A DNA stretch of 64,000 nucleotides from Apium graveolens (lineage: Eukaryota > Streptophyta > Magnoliopsida > Apiales > Apiaceae): assembly GCF_009905375.1 (NCBI RefSeq), contig NC_133655.1:169383141-169447140 (forward strand), given 5' to 3'. Shown here piece by piece: positions 46,298 through 58,643 of this stretch. The first letter of the stretch is position 1. The number at the start of each line of letters is the position of its first letter. The notes under the pieces are model-generated. The model did not search any database, was not told the origin of the DNA, and saw only the letters and a list, made by a program, of their open reading frames with translations. The position numbers were made by a program, and so were the translations under genes.

Positions 46298-48548
46298 AGT
46301 TGGCATCAGAGCTACAGGTTATTAGTCACTGAAATAAGAATAGGTGAGGGTAAGATATGAATGATAGGTCGTACAAGATAGGAAAGACCTAGGCATACTC
46401 AGGTTAAGTTGAGTTGAGTGCGAATTAGGGTTAACAGATCCGATATGGAGTTGATAAGATAGGATTGTTGAGAAAGTGTAAGGAGAATATCGCAACGCTA
46501 TAGGTATACTGAGTTCTCAGATTCTATAGTAATGAGGAATCGACAGATCGATGGAGACTGGGTATGTTACCCTACTTTCATGTGGTTTTAATGAAAATGC
46601 GATTGAGTCTTGTGAGAACTTCGTGAGTTTCAGTACGATTTAACTTAGAATTAGGTAGTATGACGAGCTCCACGCCGAAGGCAACCAGTTGATGGAAGCT
46701 GATGAAGAACCAACATTGCGGGTTTCGAAGGCACCACCATTGCAAGAAGATTCTTATCACTTATCGGGAGCTGCGCAAGAAATGATATCTACCTTACTAG
46801 GTATAGGTAAGACTAGCAAGAAGATGCGACCCTATCTATAGACAGAACGTCGAATCGCATGCGCGGTTGCACGCATAACGTCAAGGACGACGAAGAGAAT
46901 GTCAAATACAGTACTAAATGTCAGCGTTGCGGTAGAATTGCGAATAAAATGATATACGGCGGTAAATGAAGTTTCGTCGACTAATAAGTGCGAGTAGAAT
47001 CCAAGGAAAAGTGGAAGAAGTATCAAAGTGGAAAGACCCTTATATGGGCATTCTTTTAATTAGACGTTTCATTGGTAAATTATAAAAAATAGCAAGTAAC
47101 TTATATAGTAATGACGACCAAATATTTGAGTTGCAAAACTTTAAAATGAGATTTCGAAAAAGATTTTCTTAATTAGATTTCAGAGGATTTTGGCATGAAA
47201 TAAGCTTTACAATTTGGTTATCGAATTACTATTTATATTCTTGTTATTATAAACAGAAAATGACCCAAAAAGAATATTGGAATTAGACTCAGTGTTGTTA
47301 GTTCGGAGGACCAAGTAGACGCATTGGCAGGAAGAAAGTTTGAAGTTTTTCCGTGAAAGACAAACATAAATTTTGTTTAATGATAATATTAATGATTGAA
47401 TCAACATATTAAAATATTATTTACCCAATTCATGAAATTATTAAAAATTTAACAAAACTTGTAATTCGAACGGACAGAGGATGATTGAAGGAAATGGAAG
47501 AATCTCCTAGATGGTTGGAAAAGGATTGTATTTCTATCGACAAAATTGAGGCATTGCGTGATCAACGGTTATTCTACACGACATAGATGAGATCTGAAGC
47601 AGTGATTATAAATTTTGTAAAGACGCGATATGATCGAATAATTAAAGCTTTGAATATGGAGGCATTTTCAGACGACATTCCGAAGTTATAATGTGACCTA
47701 AACGGTGAATCTCTCATCCGAATGGTTCCGGAGGGCATACGTAAGTGAAGCATGGAAGGTGATTAGTACTAACATTCTTTCCTCTAATACGACAACATAT
47801 GTTTATCTTGATCCGTGAATACGTATGAGCTCTTCTGTTGATAAATTATATTAGGCAAAAATGAAAGAAAATTTATTGTATTCCTTCTGAATTGTTTCTC
47901 TTCTCAAATTCTTGATTCCTGACTGAGACAAACAGTGTTGTGATATGACGCTTTATCGAAATGATGAAGAGTCGGGTGGGACGCCACCTAATCATGTGTT
48001 GTATGCCATATAGTATGAAAGACTGGACATCTTGAGTACGAATATGGTTGTCTCTTTCTTCACTCAATTTTTCTTCTTCCTTCAATTTACTGATTTACAG
48101 ATTCTCCCAATCGTTTGTTGCATTATTATTCCTTATCCTTCTTTTCATTCAAAATCCTATTCACACACTCTCCTCTTGCATCGAGTTTGTTCTCTGACGA
48201 TTACAAAAGAAATAGTATATTCCCATGCGATAGGTAGAATTACGTGTCGAAGGAGGATATGATTGCAACCGAGCAAGGAAGAATGGACATACCGACAACA
48301 CGGTCATGGAAAAGACATCAAATCTGACAGTTGTTCATGTTATGAGGATCTCATCAGTATGGTAGATTTCATTAACGCAATGCACTTCAAATCAGAGGAT
48401 TTCAACGATAAATGAATCGTTAATGAACTGTAAGAAATAAATCAATTATAAAATAAGGAAATAAAGTTGTATGCGTTAGACAAAGTGAACGAGTGTTGAG
48501 ACGACCATCGAAGATCAAGGGAATTATGCACAATAACTCCGATAGGCA
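46298..48548 (+). other. Interior of element H, no recognisable gene
   Basis: It begins with AGTTGGCATCAGAGC, a tRNA-Met primer site with one mismatch (C for T), at about 46301-46312. Near 46656 a possible gag start (ATGACGAGCTCC, MTSSTPKAT) runs into a stop within ten codons. No RT, integrase or protease motif was found. The region is probably leader and decayed gag left after the deletion. Confidence 0.6.
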
Positions 48549-49847
48549 ATGTGTATTTCAATAATACATATAAATATGAGTTGGGTTGTGAAACCGTATG
48601 GGTAGAAGTGATAGGGATGTGATGTTGAGTGAGATGATTATCTAATTTAGGGTATTTTAATCCTGTAGGTCCTTGACGGAACACCCGAGTATCGACATCG
48701 GACTAGGAATGATCTAATGATTAGACATCGAGATCAACAAAGTTCAATCGAAGGACATGAAGGATAGGATTGTATCCAGAATAGAATAGTGGTTTGACGA
48801 TAAAGCCAAACGTCCAAGGCAATTCGAAAGCTAACCGATAATAGTGATTTAAGCTTCTCGAGGCAAGTATTCCTAACCTTTCTCCTAAAATACTGCAATT
48901 ATTTATTCGCTCCTATTCTAAGTTCAGAATAGTTAACTGTTTTATATTTCGCTGCATTTACTCTTATTATGCCAGTTCTTTTCTTTATTGTTCCTATAAT
49001 TCGATTGCTCTCTTGAGCAAATACCCATTCGTTTGGGTTATTTGCGAACCCTGATTTGGGATGTTTTGAAATCAAAATGATTTGACATCAAAATACTCTA
49101 CGGGCTGGACGGTTATTATGAGGACCAGTGATGAGCTGGATCCTATGGGTCAGGGATGGACCGGACCCCTTTAGGCCATAGTTTCCTGGGTGCCCCATAT
49201 GTTGGTTGGGTCTATGCAGTTGGGTATAGATCCGCACTATCTCCTGACTGATCAGCAGGTTATAGTGCATATGTTGGTTTCTAGTGTCCAGTCTAATTTA
49301 TTATTGATCACCATTAACAGCACTCTCTCTCGAAAGTTTTATGATTCCAAAAACCAGACAAAATCCTGATTCAGGAGATGAATCTGGGAATCGCTTGTCA
49401 TTTTTGGACTGATAATTAAAGGCTGGTAACAACCAATGTTTACTCGTTCAACTCTCTCAATTAAATAGAATCGTTTAAAATGGTTTAAAGCTTTTGTCCG
49501 GAAATTATATACTTGCTGGGCATTTTTGGCTCACTCTTGCTTTGTAAATTCTTATTTCTTTCAGAAACAAATAAGGTTAAAAGTGAGTAGCTTTCGTAGA
49601 CATCAGAAGTTAGAGAGATCTCCATTGCAAAAGGACGAAGAAGTTAGAAAACAATAAGACAAGGGCATTAGCATAAAGGTATTTAAACTTGTATTTATAG
49701 TTGTTGTGAATTGTAGAAGGTTAGATTCTTATTTCATACCATAACCTATAAACGATCCGGATTCAAGGGGTTAATTTAATATTCTTTTATGTTATGTAAA
49801 GATTATTTAGTAACACCAAATCTTGACCCCGGATTTGGGTTGTTACA
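48549..49847 (+). repeat. Truncated 3' LTR of element H
   Basis: Collinear with 45046-46297, starting at ATGTGTATTTCAATAATAC. It has about 75 bases (49628-49704) that the 5' copy lacks, and the 5' copy has about 35 bases near 46010 that are missing here. It ends GGGTTGTTACA followed by TGCAA. Confidence 0.9.
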
Positions 49848-49852
49848 TGCAA

Positions 49853-49920
49853 TACCAGGAAAGTATCCCTATTTATTTTCTATCTAATTCTGGGACGGAA
49901 TCCTTTTAAGGAGGGGAGAC
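49853..49920 (+). pseudogene. 3' end of the F interior: chromodomain tail and polypurine tract
   Basis: Resumes the F pol tail after H (codons like KYPYLF) and ends with the polypurine tract AAGGAGGGGAGAC at 49908-49920, directly before the 3' LTR. E has the matching tract on the minus strand at 61880-61892. Confidence 0.82.
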
Positions 49921-52900
49921 TGTAATAACCCCAATTTTTGGAATTTTTGAAACACTGATAAATAGTAATTTTGTCGACTATGCTGATTAAGAAAACTTTT
50001 CATGCCACACTATGTAGGAGTTCTTTTATTGATATTCTGAGATCTTATTAGTGCTCCATATGGTATATAAGTATATGTAAAGATCGTCAGAATCCAAATT
50101 CGAACACTTTGATTTTTCCCGAAAATTCACCAGATACCGAAAGAATTGAATATAAGGCAACATGATTAAAATGATTTAAATTCAAGGATTATAAGAGAGG
50201 ATCATAAAAATGAATATAAAATATTGAGAAAGGTTTAGGGGAACCCAAGTAATAATATCCCGGATATGATCCCTCATATGAAAAAAGAGAACGAAAGTTA
50301 AGCGAACCGTATAACAGATAAGCGGTCATTAGCCAAGTAATTAAGGGTTAATCAAAGAGGTTAGTGGATGATGATGTCATCACACCACAAAGGGAAGACA
50401 AGTGTTAAAAAGATGACACAAGCTTGATGTCATAAGCATGACAAAGGGGTTTTGCTTTGTTGGTTGATTTTGGGCCATGTAAAAATTAACCATGGTAAAA
50501 AGTTAAATTAATTGCTAAAAAAAGAGAAGCAACCAAGCATAATTTCATAAAACAAAAAGAAGGGAAGTTGACTTTTCTTTTAGCTCCCGGCTTCTTCATT
50601 CCAAGGAAGAGAAAATTCCAAGAATCCAAGCTTCACTTCATAAACAAATCAAAGGTAAATTCCTTAGTTTCTTGATGATTAGATAAATATATCCTAGGAG
50701 TTTAAGCTTCCAATTCCTCATGAATATCTTCCAATAAATCAATTAAGAAGATGGTGAATAGTAACTTTCAAGAAATAATTTTAGTTTTCTTGATTTTTAA
50801 TGAAAGGTTAAGGTTATACAAGCAATGATCAAGGTTCTTTTAGGCATTCAAAGCTCTTGTGTTGTGTTAGGAAGCTTCAAGAAGGTATAAACTTCAAACC
50901 CTAGCTTTACTTTTGAGTATTTAGGAATTTTTTTGATTGATATAGTATATGAGAAGCATGATGCTTGTTTGCTTAAAGTTTGGTTGGGTTTGTAGTGATT
51001 TTGATGGTTGAATCTTGTTTATAGTTAATGAACCTTAAGTATAGTTAGTAACTCTTGTTATGATTGAATGAGTTGGATAATCATGAGGTTATGGACTGAT
51101 GTAGTAAGGGTTTGGGTGAAATTTGGTTGTATTGACGGTTGTAAGTTGATTGTGGTTGTTTGGAGTGGTTTAAAACTTGGTAATCGCGTAAACATAGCCG
51201 TCGTAATGCCCGTTTTCATACAACTGCTTGTTATTAGTGTTCGGGACAGAGAGCTAAATTTCTAATCTGTAACTCTTTCATGTTTAGCTAGATCGTGTTG
51301 TAAGCTTCGTTTTGGTATGTGGTTCGCTTGTATCCGGTGTACGGTTTAGGAGAAACGACCGTTTTAAGTAATGAGGTTTTGCGAACGAACCATTACCCCT
51401 CGCCTTACTTTGAAACCTTGGTTAAGGTCCTCAAATGACTATTTGGAGTATGAAACAATTATGTAAGGTGGATTAGGCAGTTGGTAAAGTATTGCGATAG
51501 AGTCGCCTTAAAATTCATAACGGTTAATTTATTAAAATTGGTGGAGCCGAGGGTACGCGAGCAATTAACGCAAATCGATAAGTGTATAAGCAACCGTAAG
51601 CGACCGTTAGGGTATGAGTGAGTCTTGACTAGTTTCTTAAGCGACCGTGGTCTAATTCCGGATTATGTTGTTGTTCATAGGTTACCGGACCCACTCTAAG
51701 CTTAAGTCTATCCGGGAACACTTAGGCAAGTTTTCTACCCGTTATACAATTGTTGTGATGTAAATATATTGATGCAATATCTTGAGATAAGTGCATGACT
51801 GTTATTAGAAAATATTGCAATATATTGGAGCATGTTGATATGGTATATATATGCATGTTGTAAAATCTTGATATTCTATTATCAATTCAAATGCTTATAA
51901 ACTGCATAATACCTATGCTAGAGATAAGCAGTAGTTGCGTATAACCTTAGTATAAGAGACCCAAAGGTGAACATTTTTCTAAACCAGGAGTCGATGTTCC
52001 CGAGTATAATATATAATATATGTATATATATATATAGTTTTCTATACCTATTAATTGAATAAGGTATATTCGATGGTTTTTGATAATAACCAAACTTATT
52101 TTCGATTATTCAAATAAGGATCGTACTTTCGTATAAGTATATCTTTTGTTATTTATTATTCGTTTCAAGTATGAGTTTTAAAACTTCTAATTCAATTATT
52201 TTATACATATTATCTTTTATGGGAATATTATTTAAATAATAATATTCAGATATTTTCTAATATATCGGGACTGATTTATTTTATTAAATCATCATTACTC
52301 TAAACATTCTTTAAAATGTTTTCGAGTCTTCAAAATGATTTAAAAGTTAGAGCGGATCCCAAAACTCATTTTCAAATTTAAGATCTTCCTTTCGAAGGGG
52401 ATTCAAATACTCGCTTAAAAATCTAAGGGATCCGGCTCTGTGGTGTATTTTATATTCGCAACGAGGTTACGGTTTTAATAAAAGAATTTGATTACTTGCC
52501 CAACATTCGTGAAGTAAGTCCATCTAATTGAGTCGGCATAAACCACTGGTCGGGGTACGGTTTATCAAAGTGTAAGTGGCTAGGTGGCAGTCCATCAACG
52601 CGTAAGAGGCCGGGTGGCGATCCACCACAAGGTCCTAATGCGGCCATGGTGATGACCGGTGGGGGATTCATCCATCTACTAGTAGAAAAGGTTACTTAAT
52701 AGGTATCTTTGCCTGATCATCAAGATATCGGGTTTATGCCAAAGCTTTCTTCTTTCCAAATTCATTGGATATTAAACTCTGTTTATAATTTTCATAACAG
52801 AGGTTTTCAAGGAAAGTATGATATATATATAGGTGTATATATATATCGGGACTTAATGAAGTATCTCGTAACTTCATTTCTTTTGAATGATATTTCAAAG

Positions 52901-53779
52901 ATTGAATCTATCCAAGTCTTATCTTGTAGTCTCATCTATGTGATGAACTTTTGAAACTGATTATACCTTGAACGGTGGTAGTTTAAGTAGTATTCGGAAT
53001 ATATATAAGTATATTGAGTATCTTGTAACTCCATCTTTTCAACTTATATCTAGTTATTGATTATCTTATGCATGACTAAGATTTTCATAAAAACGTTGAG
53101 ACGAGGTTAGATATATGAGATTACCTTGCAACGATATCGTATACAATTATAAACTGGAACTCTATGTATATTATACATGTCAGAGGATTTTAAAGATTTT
53201 GAGAAGTATATATGGATATATATACTGAATATTTTGCAACTTCGTCACATTAAGATATCAAACTTGGTTCATTTCTTCTTGACCAAGACTTTCATGAGTA
53301 CTATGAGAATGCTCATATATTTTTAATTATTATACATATTATTTCGGTGGGCTTGTTGCTCACCCTTGCTTTCTTCTTTCATCACACAACAACAGATAGA
53401 TAAGATGAATAGGACCAAGCTCCCATTTCGCAAGCGGATAAGAAACGTTCTGCAGTTTTCTATAGGTGTTGATGCCGCCGTAGCTGAGGTAGGAACTACC
53501 AATAGGCTAGGTTTTCAACTGTTGATGTACCAGACTTATATATAATATGAATTGTACTTATGGAAAGAAACCTATTTTCAGGTGTAATGACTTGTAACTG
53601 TGGAATAAGATGACTTGTGTTATTTTGGTATTCATCTCTGAGTCTATAACTTGTAGTGTGTGTATATATTGTGGGGTCACAGTACGCAGTAGTTGGTTTT
53701 TTATTTAGATTGAGTGTTATCAAAGAAAATGGAACTCGTGACAACCCGGATCCTCGATCCCGGATTTGGGGGTGTTACA
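49921..53779 (+). repeat. 3' LTR of element F
   Basis: 3,859 bp from TGTAATAACCCC to GGGGGTGTTACA, followed by GATCA. It contains the 30-bp tandem block at about 52565-52625 and TATATAAG at 50064-50071. Open frames inside are non-coding. Confidence 0.94.
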
Positions 53780-54476
53780 GATCACCCTTTTGAACTCATT
53801 ATTGGTGATGCATCTTCTAAAGTTCAAACAAAGAAAGCAACTCAAGAAGAATGTCTATATAGCAGCTTTCTTTCTAAGGAAGAACCAAAGAAGGTAGAAG
53901 AAGCTCTATTGGATCCTGATTGGGTTTTACCATGCAGGAAGAGCTAAACCAATTTGAAAGGAACAAGGTATGGAAGCTAGTACCCAAGCCTAAGGGAAAG
54001 AATCCAATTGACACCAAGTGGGTATTCAGAAACAAGATGGATAAAAATGGCATAGTTGTCAGGAACAAAGCTAGATTGGTTGCTAAGGGCTACTGTCAAT
54101 AAGAAGGAATAGATTTTGATGAAACTTTTGCTCCTGTTACAAGTCTTGAAGCCATCGGAAATTTCTTAGCCTATGGAGCCCATGCCAATTTCAAAGTCTA
54201 TCAAATGGATGTCAAAAGTGCCTTTCTGAATGGAGATTTGGAGGAGGAAGTCTATGTCAGTCAGCCTCCTGGTTTTGAAGATCCAAATTTTACAGAATAT
54301 GTCTATTATCTATTGAAAGCCCTTTATGAATTGAAGAAGCACCTAGAGCCTGGTATGACACTTTATCAAAGTTTCTCTTAGAAAATCACTTCACAAGAGG
54401 TACTGTTGATAAAACTTTATTCTTTATAAATGTTAATGGCTCTAGTATACTTTTTCAAATTTATGTAGATAATATT
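53780..54476 (+). pseudogene. pol: Element C reverse transcriptase, continued after F
   Basis: It begins with GATCA and resumes the linker and RT (PFELIIGDASSKVQTKKAT, KVWKLVPKPKGKNPIDTKW). A TAA follows KGYCQ at about 54100. The core [20 protein letters not shown] is intact, and a frameshift near 54330 follows. The catalytic YVDD is YVDN here (GAT to AAT at the second Asp), and a few codons later element D begins. The enzyme is dead on three counts. Confidence 0.9.
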
Positions 54477-55007
54477 TGTTAGATATATTTGTGATGTCAT
54501 GTCTAATCTGTCGTATTTAGTTTCAGAACTTAATATCAGGACTTACTGGAAATCAGAACTTACTGAAGTCAGAACTTATATCAGAACTTAAGGCCGTCAG
54601 GATTTATATCAGGACTTAAGTGCGGGTACTTCAGATAAGGAATGCAGCTGATTTACAGGAGAAGATATGGAAAGCTAGAAGACTTGTAGAAGATAATATC
54701 TGATTGATATATTTTAGGAGACAGAATTATATTCCATATCAATTAGAAGATATCTTGTAATTGTGTACTATATAAACACAGCTTAGGGTTTACACTATAA
54801 GTGTTATCATTCACGAGAACATTATTCATTGTAACCTATCAGCTCTTAGTGATATTGTTCATCACTGAGAGAGTAGTTTAACCTACTTTGTAACAGAGTT
54901 TATTATATTGAATAAACTTGATTACTGTTCGATACTTGTGTTCTAAATCGATTTGATTGTATAAACACTATACTCAACCCCCTTCTATAGTGTTGTGTGA
55001 CCTAACA
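54477..55007 (+). repeat. 5' LTR of element D
   Basis: 531 bp, TGTTAGATATATTTGTG to GTGTGACCTAACA, about 60 bp shorter than in B. U3 has at least six copies of RTCAGRACTTA between 54526 and 54620. TATA box TATATAAA lies at 54769-54776. Confidence 0.93.
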
Positions 55008-55009
55008 AG

Positions 55010-55021
55010 TGGTATCAGAGC
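55010..55021 (+). other. Primer-binding site of element D (initiator tRNA-Met)
   Basis: TGGTATCAGAGC, two bases after the LTR. Confidence 0.93.
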
Positions 55022-55062
55022 CTCTCTGTTGATTTACAAATAGTGAGATCCAGTTTTCAATC

Positions 55063-57394
55063 ATATCTAAAGAAACACAAACTCCAACTAAGCCCACCAA
55101 AACTCAAGATACTCAAAAAAATCAAACTCACAGTCAATATGAGAGTATTAGGGTTCCCATTCTGAGAGCATCTGAGTATCCTATATGGAAGGTAAAGATG
55201 GCTATGTTTCTGGAAGCCACATATCCTAAATACTTGATAGAATTAATGATGGACCATATAAGCCTTACAAGCTTTCTGTTGCAGTTGTTGATCAACCAAC
55301 AAAGATGATACCAAAGGAGAAGGGTGATTACACGACTGAAGACATCTTATCTATTGCCAAGGATGCAAGGGTAAGGCACCTGCTTCATAGTGCAATTGAC
55401 AATGTCATGTCAAACAGGGTAATTGGATGCAAGACTGCAAAGGAAATATGGGATGCTTTGGAGACAAGATTCCAGGGAACTGAAGCCATCAAAAAGAACC
55501 AGAAAAGACTATACTCACTCAAGAGTATGAGCACTTTGATTCAAAAGCTGATGAATCATTAAATGATTTATATGACAGGTTTGCCAAACTCTTGAATGAT
55601 CTGTCACTGGTGGACAAGGAATATGATCTTGAAGATTCAAATCTAAAATATCTTTTAGCTCTTCTTGAAAATTGGGATTTGAAGTCTACTACCATAAGAG
55701 ACAACTATGATCTTGCTGAAACTATTCTTGATATAATTTCTGGTATGCTCAAGACTCATGAACTTGAGATGGATCAAAGGAGCAAAAGGCATGGAAGAAA
55801 GTCAAAGACAGTTGCTCTTAAAGCTAAGGAGGAATCTCCTAAAGTGGTTGTCTCAAAGAGGGGTAAAGGAAAGGCTCTCATCATACAGCCTAATTCAGAG
55901 TCATCATATTCTGATGATGATGATTCAGAATCTGAAAATTTATCTGAAGTGGATGTTGATGCAGAGATGATGCAACTGTGTGCTCTTATGGTGAAGGGTA
56001 TCACAAAGATAGCCTACAAGAAATTCAGAAAGGGAAAGAAATTTTCCAGGAAAGGTGGAAGTTCTGAAAAGAAAGGGTTCAGAAAGTCTGAATGCAAATG
56101 AGGAAAGTCTGACAGAGAAGACAACACAAATGTTAAATGCTATTATTGTGGTGAAAGAGGCCACATCTCTCCTGACTGCAAGAAAGGAAAAAGTGATAAA
56201 GGCCATGCACTTATCATAGAGAAGAAAAACTGGGCAGACACTTCAGATTCTGAAGAAGAGGTGAACTATGCCTTGATGGCAAATACTGGAACTGCTGAAT
56301 TAAAGGTACCTCATTCAACTCTTGCTTTTCATACTGATGATATTTCTGAGCTAAGATTATATCTTAAAACCATGTTCATTAGTTTTAGAAATCAGACTTT
56401 AACAAATGAAAGATTAACATCTGAAAGTCTTGCTCTTAGAAACATAAATGACTACTTAGAAAAGAGTTAGTTATATTTCATCAAACTCAGAAAGAAAGAG
56501 ATGAGGCTATGTATGTTAGAGATGAAGTGCTAAAATTGAATAAATCTCTTAAATCTGAACTGGAAAAGGAAAAGGAGATAATCAAAACTTGGACTAACTC
56601 TGGAAGAACAACTCATAAATTCTTAGAAAATGGAAATTGGAAAGGACTAGGTTACCTAGATGACAAAGAAGAAAAGGAAACTGTGTCATCTAAACCAAAC
56701 TTTACCAAGAAAGCTGAAAAGCCTAAAGTTAATCCTGTCAAGTTTGTGTCAAATTTTGACAAGTCAAAATCTGAAAAGATGAAAGACTCTAAACCAGAAG
56801 TCAAAGAAAAGTCAACTTCTGACAAATTAGAACAGGATAAACCAGCTGAAGTAAACATAGGTTTAATGACAAAGAAGCAAATAAAGCATAAGCTAAAAGA
56901 GATTAAAAATGTAAACAAGGTCAAGGAAGCTAGATAATAGGAATGGAAAGGAAGGTGTGAATAAAAGTAATAATTATATGCCTGTTCCTAATGCTCCTAG
57001 AAAGAAATTCTATAATTGTGGAAACTCTAACCATCTTGCTTCTTTTTGCAGGAAAAATAAAGATATAAACTCTTTACCTCCTAGATCAGGAGTTAAGAGT
57101 CAGTCTGTTAGGTTTAAACCACAAAATCCTTGTTTTCATTGTGGTAGTTTATGACATTCTATTTATACTTGTAAAGAATATCATAGTTTGTAATATGATT
57201 ATTATCAAATAAAACCTTCTTTAAAGAAATTTTGTGTAATTCCTTCCAGTGTAAGTTCTGATGCAAAGTCTGATATAAAGTCTGATAAAAAACATGTTAG
57301 CATAAAATCTGAAACTAAATCCGCTGCAAATGCTAACAAACTTAAAAAGGCCAAAGGATCCAAGCAAGTATGGGTCTTTAAAACTAACCAATAG
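55063..57394 (+). pseudogene. gag: Element D gag
   Basis: Collinear with B gag but the start codon is ATA (55063-55065) where B has ATG. Frameshifts lie near 55240 and 55510. Long pieces are open: 55305-55562 (IPKEKGDYTTEDILSIAKDA), 55592-56101 and 56509-56937. The first knuckle CYYCGERGHISPDC is intact at about 56140. The second has lost its first Cys (KKFYNCGNSNHLASFC). In the third, CFHCGSL then TGA then HSIYTC, D keeps the His that is Asn in B. Gag ends at TAG 57392-57394, the same place as in B. Confidence 0.9.
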
Positions 57395-57414
57395 TGGTCT
57401 TTGTGATTGCAGGG
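57395..57414 (+). promoter_or_regulatory. Gag-pol junction of D
   Basis: After TAG (57392-57394), nine bases, TGA (57404-57406), then TTGCAG/GG, identical in layout to B. Confidence 0.55.
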
Positions 57415-57653
57415 TAACAGGAAAAATATCCTAGTTCTGGAAAGTGGATGTTCAGGACATATGACTGGAAATAAAGCCCTGCTATCAGACTTTGTAGAGA
57501 AAGCTGACCCAGGAGTTTCTTCTGGAGATGGCAACATGGAAAAGACTCTGGGATTTGGCAATATCAATCTTGGGAATGTCATAATTGAATCAGTAGCTCT
57601 TGTCTCAGGACTTAAACACAATCTGCTAAACGTGAGTCAAATCTGTGACAGAG
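57410..57653 (+). pseudogene. pol: Element D protease fragment, cut by E
   Basis: Starts QGNRKNILVLESGCSGHMTG. The catalytic Asp of the DSG motif is Glu, so even before E arrived the protease was probably inactive. The frame is open to SQICDR, where the LTR of E begins. Confidence 0.88.
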
Positions 57654-58581
57654 TGTGACGCCCTCAATCTCGGGGTTAGGAAATGAGGACTCACACACCT
57701 CTAATCTAATAATTAAATATGCATAAACCCCGATCAACTACTAACAGGATCAACATGATAAAGTATGAGACAAGATTACAACTACCAATCACAAAATATA
57801 ACTTACAAACCCAAAATATTATTAAATAATCAATATCGATTCCGGCTGGGAACCGACAGATAACCCATTGTATCTTTATACACCTCTTTCTAGGCGTGAG
57901 CTCACACATAAAAACCACTACCTACTCCGGCAACTGGAAGCCCTCAACACGGTAGGGACCACCAGGTACGCTCTTACGAGCAGTGCGCCTAAGCCTGGCC
58001 ATCTTCTTGCTTAACTGCCATGGTTAGATTAAGACAAAATAAATGAGTATAAAACTCAGCAAGTAACTATATAGCAGTTCTACAATATCAAATCTCAATA
58101 TACTTTGAACCAACTAGGGCATTCTACTTTAATTAATCTAGGTGGCAGATTTCCATTTTTTTTTCTTTGGGATAAGGAAAGGTATCTGAAGAATAGTAGG
58201 GCTTTCAAGAAACAAGGCCCGAAATAGGACGAAAGCCGACATTCATCACAAATCATTATTGGATCAAAATAGATCTTTCGATAGAGGAAAGCAACAGTAT
58301 TTCAAGATAGAATAAATCATATGATCAATAATTTCAAGAATCAGGGTTCTCGAGCTTTAAGCTCCACAATAACATAATTAAATCTTTTCAAGTCAATATA
58401 AACCATTTTCATTTCCAAAATCAATTTACTGAATAAAAGTTTCAGTTCCCTTTTAAATAATCAATTGAAACCCTTGATTGGATCACTTTATCTTTCCATT
58501 TCATTATATACGGGTAATCAGCCCGTATCGACCTCCATTCCGGTCTTTAAGGTACCAATCGGTATAATTTCAGCCTTAAAT

Positions 58582-58643
58582 TGGACTAGTCCCACTAGCC
58601 TCTTACCATGACTGGACTAGTCCCACTAGCCTCTTACGTCTCA
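58582..58643 (-). repeat. Two tandem 31-bp units (conserved U5 block) in the LTR of E
   Basis: Units at 58582 and 58613 each begin TGGACTAGTCCCACTAGCC and continue TCTTAC. Apart from an extra AGT they match the 30-bp units of G (TGGACTCCCACTGAGCC...CTTAC). Confidence 0.8.

Larger units (their letters stand above)
42557..49847 (+). mobile_element. Element H: Ty3/gypsy deletion derivative nested in F
   Basis: A full 5' LTR (3,741 bp), a 2.25-kb interior without recognisable pol, and a 3' LTR reduced to its last 1.3 kb, all bounded by TGCAA on both sides. The interior end, polypurine tract and first 2.5 kb of the 3' LTR are missing. A deletion after insertion is the simplest explanation. The LTR start TGTAACGTCTGAGAA resembles that of E (TGTAACGACTGAGAA), and the LTR end resembles F, so it belongs near these long-LTR chromoviruses. 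Confidence 0.87.
33082..53779 (+). mobile_element. Element F: Tekay-like Ty3/gypsy retrotransposon carrying nested element H
   Basis: Two LTRs of 3.84 and 3.86 kb, PBS, leader frame, gag, pol and polypurine tract are present in order, flanked by GATCA. H (42557-49847) is inserted near the 3' end of pol, so F alone is about 13.4 kb. The chromodomain trace around the H site and the similarity to E support a chromovirus of the Tekay/Del type. Gag and pol are badly decayed, more so than in B or E. G is a second copy of the same family in the opposite orientation. Confidence 0.93.
27838..54476 (+). mobile_element. Element C: Ty1/copia retrotransposon, plus strand, split by F, cut by D
   Basis: C has its 5' LTR, PBS, gag, protease, integrase and linker at 27838-33081. 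It is then interrupted by element F (33082-53779) and continues with RT at 53780-54476, where element D begins inside the RT catalytic motif. The 5-base sequence GATCA flanks F on both sides, proving a simple insertion. Gag with two CCHC knuckles and a long coiled coil places it near A and B. RNase H and the 3' LTR are beyond the window, to the right of D. Confidence 0.9.
54477..57653 (+). mobile_element. Element D: second copy of the B family, plus strand, cut by E
   Basis: 5' LTR, PBS, gag and the start of pol are present. The match to B is clear in LTR ends, TATA box, gag sequence, the gag-pol junction and the protease. It is inserted in the RT motif of C and is itself cut at 57653 by E. 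Whether it carries the accessory frames of B cannot be seen because the rest lies to the right of E, beyond the window. Confidence 0.92.

Noticed and set aside
48549..49847. Independent solo LTR
   Set aside because: The TGCAA duplications join it to the 5' LTR at 42557 as one insertion.
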